Virus record (IMG/VR): IMGVR_UViG_3300035183_000110
Coordinates: 1 to 39,901 of that record
DNA length: 39,901 nucleotides
From: a virus
Reading direction: 5' to 3' (one strand)
The position numbers were made by a program, and so were the translations under genes. The stretch's first letter is position 1; the number at the start of each line of letters is the position of its first letter. Of the stretch, positions 7,940-15,815 are shown in pieces. The notes beneath the pieces are model-generated. The model was not told the origin of the DNA and searched no databases. It was given only the letters and a program-made list of their open reading frames with translations.

Positions 7940-10309
7940 TCAGTTCATCACTTTCGTGTTTGAGAGTTTCGATTGACGCATTCGCCCGTGCATTCCACTT
8001 TCAGAGAACGCCGCGCCGCTCAAGATTCCCGTTCGTTCAAGCGCTTCAAGTTCCGACTTCGTGATGTTCCCGTTTCTGAGTTTTGCCTGCAAGATTTTTT
8101 CATCTTGCAGTGTCACAAGAGAAAGCGAGATAACGCCCAACGATACACTTTTCCCGTCAAAAATGAAGTGCCCAAGTCCAGCCTGCAAAAGCCGAGCAAC
8201 GAACAACTCTGCATCGTGTTCCGACAAGTCGAATGTCCCAAGCCCCGGCACGATAACGCGATTTGCGCGCAGGAATGCGCCCAATCCAGCAAGCGTCATG
8301 GTTCCCGTGCCCGTCAGAAGTTGGCGCCCAGCAATAAGGCTCAACGGTACACCTGCAAGGTCAAACTCACCTCGAACGGTAGGCATACGCCTTGCAACGT
8401 ACAGGCCGCCGTTTGGTGCAGTCAGAACAAAACTGCCTGCGAGAGCGTCGAGCTTCAGCCCTTGTCTGCCGATGAACAACGAAGCGTCGTATGCCGTCAG
8501 TAGGAACGTCCCCGATACCGCTCGGCACAGTCGGTCAGCCTGTACGTTGACGGATTGACCCGTCAGCACATAGCTTCCGACAAGCGCCTCGACTCTCCGC
8601 CGTGCCATCACCTCTGCCGATTGCCCTGTCAGTGTGTAGCTCCCCGCTTGTGTACCAAGCGAACGGGAAGCGCTCAGGCCTGCCGCCATGCCTGTGATGA
8701 TATAGCTCCCCACTTGCGTGCCAAGCAAACGGACAAGACTCAAGCCTGCCGCCGTGCCTGCGAGCGTGTACGCCTCCGCCCCGGCACCAAGCCTGCGGAA
8801 CGCCCTCAATCCTGCCGTTTTCCCTTCCAACGTATAGCTTCGCACCTGCGCACCAAGCGAACGGGAAGCGGTTAGACCTACCGTCAGGCCTGTCAGGGTA
8901 TAGGTTACGGAGATAGCTTGAACATAACGCGAAACTCTTAACCCCAAGCCTTGCCCTGTCAGTGTGTAGCTTCCGACCTGCGCACCAAGACGTCGGGAAG
9001 CACTTAGACCTGTACTTTTCCCCGTTACGGCATAGGAACCACTCCCCGCCGTGAGTGTATAGCCCGCCGTCGGCGGTTTGAGTTCAAAGCCGATGGCCAC
9101 ACACGCGCTAAAGTCAAAGGTCGCGTCGATTGTTTGGTCAGCGGACTTCGTTTCAATGCGGCAGCGGATTTTATCCCATGAGGAACCTACTGCGAGCGCC
9201 GTAACTTGCGCAAAACCCGAACCAAGTTCCGGCATCCATTTAGTATTGAACGCCCCAATCACCGTCCCCGTCGGTTCGGTCGGCAGGGTGACGGTCAACG
9301 AGCCATTGCCAGAAGTTACGGCAGTGGCAAATTGCTTTATAGGGTCACCCTTGTCAACGTTGTCAATCTCTAACGCTATGCCTGCCGCACGATAGGGTGC
9401 CGTGCCAAAGGAAACAGTCACGACCCCCGTCGATGGCGTCCCTGTCCCCTTGAAAAGTGCAACGGCCTGCTGGTCGGTCTCCGTTTCAATCGACTCCGCT
9501 ACTTTTGTCCATGTCAAACCGCAGCCACTGAGTGCCACGTTCGGCGTCGCTCCGGCATGGAACCAAAACACGACAACAAGCTGCGCTTTCTGAGCGTCGG
9601 GAGTGCGTGACGGAAAGGTGTAGCTTGATTGTGACGCGTCCGTTTCAAACTTGCTTGTCACCCAAGCATGAGGAACAACCTGAGAACGCAGCTCGATTTG
9701 CCACATAACCCAAGCCGCGCTCGCTCCAGTGACGGAAATGTTTCCAGATGAAGTCCCCGCCGCCGACATTGACTTTGACCCGTTAGCGTTCGACGTCGCT
9801 TCGGTGTCAGAACCATTATCAACTTCTTCAGTCCAACCCGTCGGCGTTGCAAGTTCAGTGTTGGCCGCCGCCGCGTCAATATAAATCACGAGCGAATTGT
9901 CAGCGGTCGTGACTATTCCATTGCAGCTATGCGTCGAACTTGTACCCGCGTTGACGTTCACCTCGCCGCCGAGTAAATCCGTTGGGTCAAATGTTCCGCT
10001 ATATTGAATCACTTGAGCAAAACAGGCTACGGATGAAGTGCCAACCGTGATAGCCGGAGCGGTCTCCGACCCGTCCACTCCGCCCTGCGTGCGTCGATAC
10101 ACCCAGAGCGAAACAGTCCAAGCCGTGCCGCTATTTTGTTGCGCAAATTTTGTCCAACCTGCCGTCGCGCAGGTATGAGCAAAGTTATTCTTTGAGCCGG
10201 CTACGGCAATAAGTAGGTTTCCGCTTGTGCGTGACGCTGGCAAAGCCGGAGTAAGTGACGTTGCTCCGCTGCTGTTTGCGCGCGTCCCCGCGTTAACGTA
10301 GCTCGGCAT
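7940..10309 (-). CDS. Large structural protein with C-terminal tandem beta repeats
   Basis: A 789-residue protein whose ATG directly abuts the previous stop (TAAATG). The N-terminal ~420 residues hold two related beta-sandwich-like parts (motifs such as SGNLLIAVAGSKN, QLVVVFWFHAG). From about residue 425 to 710 there are roughly a dozen copies of a ~24-residue unit with the pattern GSYTLTGxxxGLxxxRxLxA, diverging toward the end. Such repeats are common in phage virion surface proteins. The last ~50 residues are non-repetitive and helical. It follows the decoration protein and probably decorates the capsid or neck. The repeat number may vary by recombination. Confidence 0.8.
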   Translation of the reverse strand: MPSYVNAGTRANSSGATSLTPALPASRTSGNLLIAVAGSKNNFAHTCATAGWTKFAQQNSGTAWTVSLWVYRRTQGGVDGSETAPAITVGTSSVACFAQVIQYSGTFDPTDLLGGEVNVNAGTSSTHSCNGIVTTADNSLVIYIDAAAANTELATPTGWTEEVDNGSDTEATSNANGSKSMSAAGTSSGNISVTGASAAWVMWQIELRSQVVPHAWVTSKFETDASQSSYTFPSRTPDAQKAQLVVVFWFHAGATPNVALSGCGLTWTKVAESIETETDQQAVALFKGTGTPSTGVVTVSFGTAPYRAAGIALEIDNVDKGDPIKQFATAVTSGNGSLTVTLPTEPTGTVIGAFNTKWMPELGSGFAQVTALAVGSSWDKIRCRIETKSADQTIDATFDFSACVAIGFELKPPTAGYTLTAGSGSYAVTGKSTGLSASRRLGAQVGSYTLTGQGLGLRVSRYVQAISVTYTLTGLTVGLTASRSLGAQVRSYTLEGKTAGLRAFRRLGAGAEAYTLAGTAAGLSLVRLLGTQVGSYIITGMAAGLSASRSLGTQAGSYTLTGQSAEVMARRRVEALVGSYVLTGQSVNVQADRLCRAVSGTFLLTAYDASLFIGRQGLKLDALAGSFVLTAPNGGLYVARRMPTVRGEFDLAGVPLSLIAGRQLLTGTGTMTLAGLGAFLRANRVIVPGLGTFDLSEHDAELFVARLLQAGLGHFIFDGKSVSLGVISLSLVTLQDEKILQAKLRNGNITKSELEALERTGILSGAAFSESGMHGRMRQSKLSNTKVMN

Positions 10310-10735
10310 TTACTGTATCGTGAAGACTCCGTTTGTGCCGTCAAAGTCTATCGTGAACGTCTCGCCATCGTTCAAGGTGATTGCGCTTCCGTAGTCGTAC
10401 CATCCGATGAGCTCCTTGTTTGCCGCTGTATCGTTGTAGAGTATAACATAACGGAACGCCCCGATGGAACCACCCGATGCCGTGATTGTCACGTCCGTGA
10501 GTACGAGCTTGTAGATTCCACCCGTTTGTGCGGAAGACACTTGTGCAGTTTGCACTCCGCCCGCAGGGTAGCCATGTCCTGCGGCTATTTCCGTTATGTC
10601 AGCCTTCACGGTGTTCGTTGCGCTCGGTGCGGTGTTCGACAACATCACCTTGAGCGTGTCCGCCTCAAGGTTGTGTTTTTTTTCCGCTACGGCTTCAACG
10701 AACGAATTGAACTTATTGAAAGATGCAGATGGCAT
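10310..10735 (-). CDS. Virion structural / capsid-decoration-type protein
   Basis: A 141-residue protein of a family I recognise from many siphophages, usually just after the major capsid gene. Its marks are an N-terminal FNKFNSFVEAVAEKKHNL helix, then LKVMLSNTAPSATN, an ITEIAAGHGY segment and a C-terminal beta domain ending ETFTIDFDGTNGVFTI. It lies 92 bp after the capsid gene, across a hairpin, and abuts the 789-residue gene. A decoration or head-stabilising role is likely, though some members are annotated only as hypothetical structural proteins. Confidence 0.75.
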   Translation of the reverse strand: MPSASFNKFNSFVEAVAEKKHNLEADTLKVMLSNTAPSATNTVKADITEIAAGHGYPAGGVQTAQVSSAQTGGIYKLVLTDVTITASGGSIGAFRYVILYNDTAANKELIGWYDYGSAITLNDGETFTIDFDGTNGVFTIQ

Positions 10736-10783
10736 TTGCGCGTGCCCTTCTCAGTGTGATGGAATGAAAGAAAGGAACAAAGT

Positions 10784-10812
10784 GCGGCAACCGTTTTCAG
10801 TCAGGTTGCCGC
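10784..10812 (-). terminator. Hairpin after the capsid gene (partial terminator)
   Basis: Perfect 9-bp inverted repeat GCGGCAACC / GGTTGCCGC with an 11-nt loop, 16 bp after the capsid stop. On the minus strand it is followed by ACTTTGTTCC, which is only weakly U-rich. It is probably a leaky terminator or mRNA stabiliser that sets high capsid and lower downstream expression. On the plus strand it is followed by TTTTGTCTTG. Confidence 0.5.
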
Positions 10813-10827
10813 TTTTGTCTTGTCGCT

Positions 10828-13065
10828 TTAGGCAACGATGGAACCGTCGAACGCTCGGAAGTCGATGATATTGCCGCCGTACTCGTGACGGATTTTGTAC
10901 GTCAGTTTGTCGTTTGTAAACCACGAACCGACGTTGGCAACGTCGCTAACGAAGAGCTCGGGGGTTTCCTGTCCGTTGATAAAGCCGATTTCGATGCCGA
11001 CAACATCCTCCGGTCGTGCCACCAACACCCAGTCATTGCTGTCAGTCCAATAGTCAACGACTATCGGAGCCATGTTCTGCTTTTGCAAGAACGTGGGCAC
11101 GTTGTTGTATTGTCCCGCCGCCGGAGTCAGCAACGTGTCAGCTACCGCCTCAAGGTCAGAAGGTACCACCAAGTAGCCGGCACGGATGCCAAGCCGCTTG
11201 TTGTTGTCCTTCATCGTTTGCTTTTTCATGCGCAACCGTGCCGCAGCCAATGAAGTTGCATCGAGCGCCGCAGTACCCATATTCGCATGCGTAGCGTGAT
11301 ACAGTGCGAGCGTGTCGTATATGGTCGGATTGACGGCAGGCCTGATGAAGTCGAATACAAACTCGTGCAGAGTTTGCGCCGCCGCTCGCGCAAGGCGTGT
11401 CGGAATCTTCTGTATGGCGCCCACGTCGTCATTCAAGATGAGCTCGCGCGTAATATCTTCCGTCCCGCCACGAGTTGCCGGCACGTAGGTCGCCTCCTCA
11501 TCGGTCGGACTCGTCAAAGATTGATAAGGCTGCGCCTCCGGCCTGATGGGTAAATTCGGATAGCCGCCATATCGAATCCGGTGTTGCGTTTTGAAGTCTC
11601 GCAGTGGTACCACGTCAACGAACGTCCGCCATGCGTCAAGCCCCATTTGGGTATAATCCCGAACGAGCCTCTTGTTCATGGCGTCGGCCACGACCTGCGC
11701 CCAATCCCCCGTCGCGAGAGATTCGGTCATGCGTGTCGATTTCGCTTTCAGCCCCGTCACGTCAACGTCACCTGTGAATTGAATATATGCCTCCTTGAAC
11801 GAACGGAACGGCGGAACGCCATGCAAAAGCGTTTTGCGCTCCTCAGCGGTCAGCGGTGCAATGCGCGAACCTTCCAAGAAAAAGCCATCAATTCCAAGTT
11901 TGATTTTGTCGATTTCGTCATGCCCCATGCGAATGTCAAGCCCGCCGGAGTTCGGAATCGTTGCAACGAATTTCGAGTAAGTCTCCCTCACCCGCTTGAT
12001 AGCGGCATCGAGTTCCGACTCTTCAAAGACTCGAAGTGTATTGCCTTCTTTGAATTGCGCACGCACCTCTTCCTGCAAAGGAATCGGCAAGCGACTTTCC
12101 TGCAATTTTGCATTCAGCAATGCCGCGCAGGCTTGCCGCTTCATTGCCGCAAGCTCGGCATTCATTCTGTCCAACGATTCACGAAACTTTGAGTCATTCG
12201 GTTCCGGAGTCGGCGCCGGATTGGGCTTCGATTTGCCAAGTAGTGCGTCCACTCTCCGCAATGCCGCGTCTAAAGCGTCCTGCGTTCCGGCGGTTAACGC
12301 GGCACGGAATTCTTTGAGCTTCGTGTCAACAAGGTCTTCCGTCAGTTGCGCTCCATCGGGGAGATTCAAACGCGGTTGTGCCTTGTCCGCTTCGAGCAAA
12401 TGAGTGAAAAGCTCATTTTCGTCAATTGCGCTAAGGTCGAGTTTCTTGCTCTCAAGGAATTGCGGATACAGAAGCAAGAAAAGCGTTGCGAGTTTTGTTT
12501 TCAACATGGTGTCTCCTGTTTGTGTGTGTTGAGATGCAGCCATTTTTACGATACGTCCGCCCGCCGCTCCACGTTCCACAATATCAACGTCGAATCGGTC
12601 AAAGCGTTCAGCTATCGGAAGCGTTTCACCCTCATAGCTTCCTTGATACGCCTTTCCTATTGCGTCAATTGATAGCTCGTACGGCAACGGCAAGTTGTTT
12701 TGAAACGTATGCAATAAGTTCTCTCTAAGCCATGCGCCCGACGGCAAGATATTGAGCGTGGCTTTCAACTCTGTTTCCGTCACGACGGGGTCTGTCAGAA
12801 CGCCAACAATATCACGCGTCACCTTTTCGTTCGGGTTCCGTTTGTGCCCTCCAAGGTCACTCGTAGAGTTTGCGTATACGCGCGCTCCGTTGATTTTGTC
12901 CATCGACTTGAGCGCCGCTTCCTTCGTATAGACAAAATGCGGTGCAACCTGCGATTTGCCGAAGCGAAAAACAACGACCTCCCACTTCCAGCCTGGCTCC
13001 TTCCCTTCTTGAACGATTGGGCTCAGAGAAGACGCCGCCAAGAATTGTATTGCTTTCGTCTTCAT
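10828..13065 (-). CDS. Fused prohead protease, scaffold and major capsid protein
   Basis: A 745-residue protein starting with ATG at 13065, two bases after the preceding gene. Residues ~30-180 look like a prohead protease, with a conserved His (H74, in GGHKRNP) and a serine in an ELSIDAIGK context (S132). Residues ~190-400 are charged, helical and Pro-rich (KSKPNPAPTPEPND), as in an internal scaffold. Residues ~400-745 resemble the Mu gpT-like branch of HK97-fold capsid proteins, with ALYHATHANMG, ARLRMKKQTMKDN, YLVVPSDLE and a VGIEIGFINGQETPELF strand near the end. No separate protease, scaffold or capsid gene exists elsewhere, which supports a natural fusion that self-cleaves during assembly. 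Confidence 0.85.
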   Translation of the reverse strand: MKTKAIQFLAASSLSPIVQEGKEPGWKWEVVVFRFGKSQVAPHFVYTKEAALKSMDKINGARVYANSTSDLGGHKRNPNEKVTRDIVGVLTDPVVTETELKATLNILPSGAWLRENLLHTFQNNLPLPYELSIDAIGKAYQGSYEGETLPIAERFDRFDVDIVERGAAGGRIVKMAASQHTQTGDTMLKTKLATLFLLLYPQFLESKKLDLSAIDENELFTHLLEADKAQPRLNLPDGAQLTEDLVDTKLKEFRAALTAGTQDALDAALRRVDALLGKSKPNPAPTPEPNDSKFRESLDRMNAELAAMKRQACAALLNAKLQESRLPIPLQEEVRAQFKEGNTLRVFEESELDAAIKRVRETYSKFVATIPNSGGLDIRMGHDEIDKIKLGIDGFFLEGSRIAPLTAEERKTLLHGVPPFRSFKEAYIQFTGDVDVTGLKAKSTRMTESLATGDWAQVVADAMNKRLVRDYTQMGLDAWRTFVDVVPLRDFKTQHRIRYGGYPNLPIRPEAQPYQSLTSPTDEEATYVPATRGGTEDITRELILNDDVGAIQKIPTRLARAAAQTLHEFVFDFIRPAVNPTIYDTLALYHATHANMGTAALDATSLAAARLRMKKQTMKDNNKRLGIRAGYLVVPSDLEAVADTLLTPAAGQYNNVPTFLQKQNMAPIVVDYWTDSNDWVLVARPEDVVGIEIGFINGQETPELFVSDVANVGSWFTNDKLTYKIRHEYGGNIIDFRAFDGSIVA

Positions 13066-13067
13066 GT

Positions 13068-13295
13068 TCAGAGCGTGACCTTTCGCAGTCCGGACTTTTC
13101 GCCGTGTACGAGAACAACCTTGCCCTTGACAGTTACCACTTTGAAAGTGTCGCTCAGTTTCGGAAACTGAGCCGCAAGAGCGTCCTGCAAGGCTTTCGCC
13201 GGAACATCTTTCAATTCGCCCACAAGTTTCACCTCTCCATCTTTTTTGTCCGGCTTGGTCTCTTCGGTGTCGGCCTTCTTCGTTGCGTCCGCCAT
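13068..13295 (-). CDS. Small charged protein before the capsid gene
   Basis: A 75-residue protein, very Lys/Glu/Asp-rich for the first 20 residues, then a compact part ending KVVLVHGEKSGLRKVTL. I chose ATG 13295 because AAAGGA precedes it; an upstream in-frame start would read back through the U-run of the leader. It lies 2 bp before the capsid fusion gene. Function unknown; a minor head component or assembly cofactor is possible. Confidence 0.72.
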   Translation of the reverse strand: MADATKKADTEETKPDKKDGEVKLVGELKDVPAKALQDALAAQFPKLSDTFKVVTVKGKVVLVHGEKSGLRKVTL

Positions 13296-13328
13296 GTTCG
13301 TGCGTCCTTTCTTTTGTTGTTTGAAAAA

Positions 13329-13399
13329 AAACGAGGGGAATGAGCGAACCAAAGGCTAAAGACGGGCAGGCCATTTGCCTTGAACGCTATTCCCCTCAG
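13329..13399 (-). promoter_or_regulatory. Structured, U-tailed leader RNA in front of the capsid operon
   Basis: On the minus strand GAGGGGAAT-AGCG pairs with CGCT-C-ATTCCCCTC, a ~13-bp stem with one bulge, enclosing an AAGGC/GCCTT inner stem and followed at once by a run of Us ahead of the ribosome binding site of the next gene. This has the form of an intrinsic terminator or attenuator lying between the promoter at 13458-13486 and the capsid operon. Confidence 0.6.
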
Positions 13400-13457
13400 T
13401 ATTGCCCTCATGATGTTGAGAGAGGGTCACGTACTTGGGTGTCCATTAGACACGGAT

Positions 13458-13486
13458 AATATACTTCGCGCATTTTCTCTTTGCAA
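13458..13486 (-). promoter_or_regulatory. Sigma-70-like promoter for the capsid operon
   Basis: TTGCAA, 17-bp spacer, TATATT on the minus strand, beginning 3 bp after the minor head gene. The -10 is the same hexamer as in the strong early promoter at 33337-33365. The predicted transcript begins near 13450 with a small GTGTC/GACAC hairpin and then the structured leader. Confidence 0.55.
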
Positions 13487-13488
13487 GG

Positions 13489-14319
13489 TTAAGATTTTGC
13501 AAACCTACCCACGACGGGGATGGCTTGGCACCTGCAATTGACAACCTCGCGCGCGGGAAGTATCGGGTCATGGGGTGCGAAAATCTTATAGATGCGCCCA
13601 TCCTCTCCCTTCAGTTCAAACCTGCCGTTCGAGTCCACTTGTGTCCCGTCAAGTGCAAGGTGATTCGGTCGCGGTGCGCCTTGGTGCGAGTGCATCCATT
13701 GTTTCTTCAAGTCCGGTACTATTTGCGCGACTTGTTTGATTCGCTGCGCCGCCGAAATGTTTTGAACGCGGTTGACTTCCGTTCGGAAAATCGTCTCCGC
13801 TCTGCGTGCAATAGTTCGGAAGATACTTGGGTCTTTTAAGTTTTGCCCGATTGCACGAACAACGTCGAGTTGCCGCTTTTGCCCCAAGACGGCAAGGTCA
13901 AGTTCCTGAGTAATGCGGCTCCGGATTTCTTCGGTTATATTCGTTATGAGCGTTGCGCTGTACGATTGCACTTGTGCAAGCGTTTGCTCGGAAAGATAAG
14001 GAACCGCAACGCGCAAGTCCGCCCCGCTCACCGCGTTGTCAACGATTTGGATGCCCTTAATAAAAAGCCGCCGCTCATTTGCTGAAAGGTGTTCCGCAAA
14101 GCGTTTCTCGTACTCTTTGAGAATGAATGCAAGCCGTTGCTTTACGGCATCCGCCGTCCGCTTGTCGAGTTCGCCAGCTTCGATGATGGCAAGGACAATT
14201 TCCTGCCGGAGCTTGTTGACAAGCGCAACGAATTCCTTTGCGCCCGCATTCTCCGTCGCCGTCGCGGCCTTGAGCGTCGCGGAGATTTGCGCGTCAATTT
14301 TCCTGCGAGCGTGCCCCAC
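13489..14319 (-). CDS. Mu F-like minor head (head morphogenesis) protein
   Basis: A 276-residue, largely helical protein with the C-terminal signature of the Mu F-like head morphogenesis family: FRTEVNRVQN, then WMHSHQGAPRPNHLALDG, and the closing ILPAREVVNCRCQAIPVV. It starts with GTG at 14319, 4 bp after the portal stop, with no clear Shine-Dalgarno, so coupling to portal translation is likely. These proteins sit near the portal and take part in head assembly or are ejected with the DNA. The portal, F-like, protease/capsid order is standard. Confidence 0.87.
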   Translation of the reverse strand: MGHARRKIDAQISATLKAATATENAGAKEFVALVNKLRQEIVLAIIEAGELDKRTADAVKQRLAFILKEYEKRFAEHLSANERRLFIKGIQIVDNAVSGADLRVAVPYLSEQTLAQVQSYSATLITNITEEIRSRITQELDLAVLGQKRQLDVVRAIGQNLKDPSIFRTIARRAETIFRTEVNRVQNISAAQRIKQVAQIVPDLKKQWMHSHQGAPRPNHLALDGTQVDSNGRFELKGEDGRIYKIFAPHDPILPAREVVNCRCQAIPVVGRFAKS

Positions 14320-14323
14320 GTCG

Positions 14324-15802
14324 TCAGTTCGCTACTATGTTCGCAGGTGGAGTTTGTGAATAAATCGCCTCGGCATCTCCCTTTGCAAGTTCGTCAAGGT
14401 TGCCGTCTATTGTTTCATTCGGGTCAACCTCGACTCCGAATTTGCGCAACATCCAACCGTCAACAAGTTTTTTTGCCGTTTCCTCACTCACCCATCCCTT
14501 ATCGACGGCGTAGGTCAATCCGGTGACAAGTTCACGGAATGCAACCGTGACTTCCGACTCGTCCTGTTGGGTCAAGTCCACCATCGACACCTCGCAGTCA
14601 ATATACTCATCTTCGGCAAGTTTCAATTGCCCTGCGAGTACGGCTTGGTCGGTGACAAAGTACGCCAACGTCTTGACTATTTTTCTCACATTGGTCTGCA
14701 TGCGTTGAAGCATCCGGAGCGTCGGCTTGGCCATTTCCGATGCCGTTGCCTTGTTCGTGTCGCCTCCATGCCCAAACCACATGAGAGGAAAGCCTTTGCT
14801 CCCAACGATAAAGGTCATAAATGTCAGCATGCCCTTCTCAATATCCTGCGTCTTCAAGTCTGGAGAGTGCACTTGATAGCGTGCATTTTCGTTGTGAATT
14901 CTTATACTGCCGTTTCGCGGTGGGGTGATTTCCTGCGCCTTCGCCTTGAGTTGTTCCTCATTCAGTCCCTTCAGTTCAAGGTCGTAGAAAAACGAATTGC
15001 GCAACCTCACTCCCTCGAGGGAATCGAACAAAAACTGGTCGAACGCGTCGAGCCAATCCAACAGGTCAACGATGATGCCATGCCCGCGCGTTTGATTCAC
15101 GACTCGGTTTATGCGAAAGTAGAACACCTCGCCCACTCGTTTTTGATAGGTGCGGCTATTCGGGTCAAGGTCTATGTTCACGACCTTCAGCGGAGTCAAT
15201 TGCGTCGAGCTCAATCCCTGCACTTTCACTATTTCGATAAGGCGAACATTCCCCGCCGCCGGAACGACTTCCTTTACGTTCAAAGGGTCTATGTAGCCGA
15301 TTCTCACACTCCCGTCTCCGGTGTACGTGCCGTCCGCGTTTTCTACGAGATTTACCTTGACGGGTAAGACAAGCTCGCCGTTCAAAAACAGGTCTTGAAT
15401 AAATTGAGGCATGTCCTCTCGCAAATTGTTGACAGGGTCAGCCTCGAAGTCTTCCCATAATTTTTGCGCGTCGAGCCGCTTCGTGTCTATGTCCTGCCCT
15501 GCGTTTGTTCGCTTCTTGATTTTCACCTTGACCGCGAACTCGTCTCCGAGGCAAAAATCAACGAAGATTTCGATGAGCTTTTTTGCAATCGGGTTGCGTT
15601 TCCACATTTCAAACGACAGAAGCATTGCTCTATCGAACGCCAAGGGTGGCAGGTCGCGCTTCGCTCCGGTTAGGCGCCTGTACTCGTCTGCACGCGGGTC
15701 ATTATCGAACGCGGTTGCGCCTGCCATGAAGTGAGAACGAACGGCACCGCGAGAAACGCGGTCGAGTAGGTTAGCGAAGAATCTCACAAGTTTGTCGTTC
15801 AT
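14324..15802 (-). CDS. Portal protein
   Basis: A 492-residue portal, the dodecameric ring at the packaging vertex. ATG 15802 is chosen because AAAGGA precedes it; an upstream in-frame start would overlap the terminase gene. It has a conserved early helix (LSFEMWKRNPIAKKLIEIFV), a beta-rich wing (VRIGYIDPLNVKEV), and the long clip/stem region with MLTFMTFIVGSKGFPLMWFG and helices rich in Met/Gln. The acidic C-terminal tail faces the head interior in the family. It is 13 bp downstream of the large terminase. Confidence 0.88.
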   Translation of the reverse strand: MNDKLVRFFANLLDRVSRGAVRSHFMAGATAFDNDPRADEYRRLTGAKRDLPPLAFDRAMLLSFEMWKRNPIAKKLIEIFVDFCLGDEFAVKVKIKKRTNAGQDIDTKRLDAQKLWEDFEADPVNNLREDMPQFIQDLFLNGELVLPVKVNLVENADGTYTGDGSVRIGYIDPLNVKEVVPAAGNVRLIEIVKVQGLSSTQLTPLKVVNIDLDPNSRTYQKRVGEVFYFRINRVVNQTRGHGIIVDLLDWLDAFDQFLFDSLEGVRLRNSFFYDLELKGLNEEQLKAKAQEITPPRNGSIRIHNENARYQVHSPDLKTQDIEKGMLTFMTFIVGSKGFPLMWFGHGGDTNKATASEMAKPTLRMLQRMQTNVRKIVKTLAYFVTDQAVLAGQLKLAEDEYIDCEVSMVDLTQQDESEVTVAFRELVTGLTYAVDKGWVSEETAKKLVDGWMLRKFGVEVDPNETIDGNLDELAKGDAEAIYSQTPPANIVAN

Positions 15803-15815
15803 CGTTGCGTTCCTT

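Noticed and set aside
13330-13396. tRNA-like fold in the capsid leader
   Set aside because: The outer stem is longer than an acceptor stem and there is no T-arm or anticodon loop.
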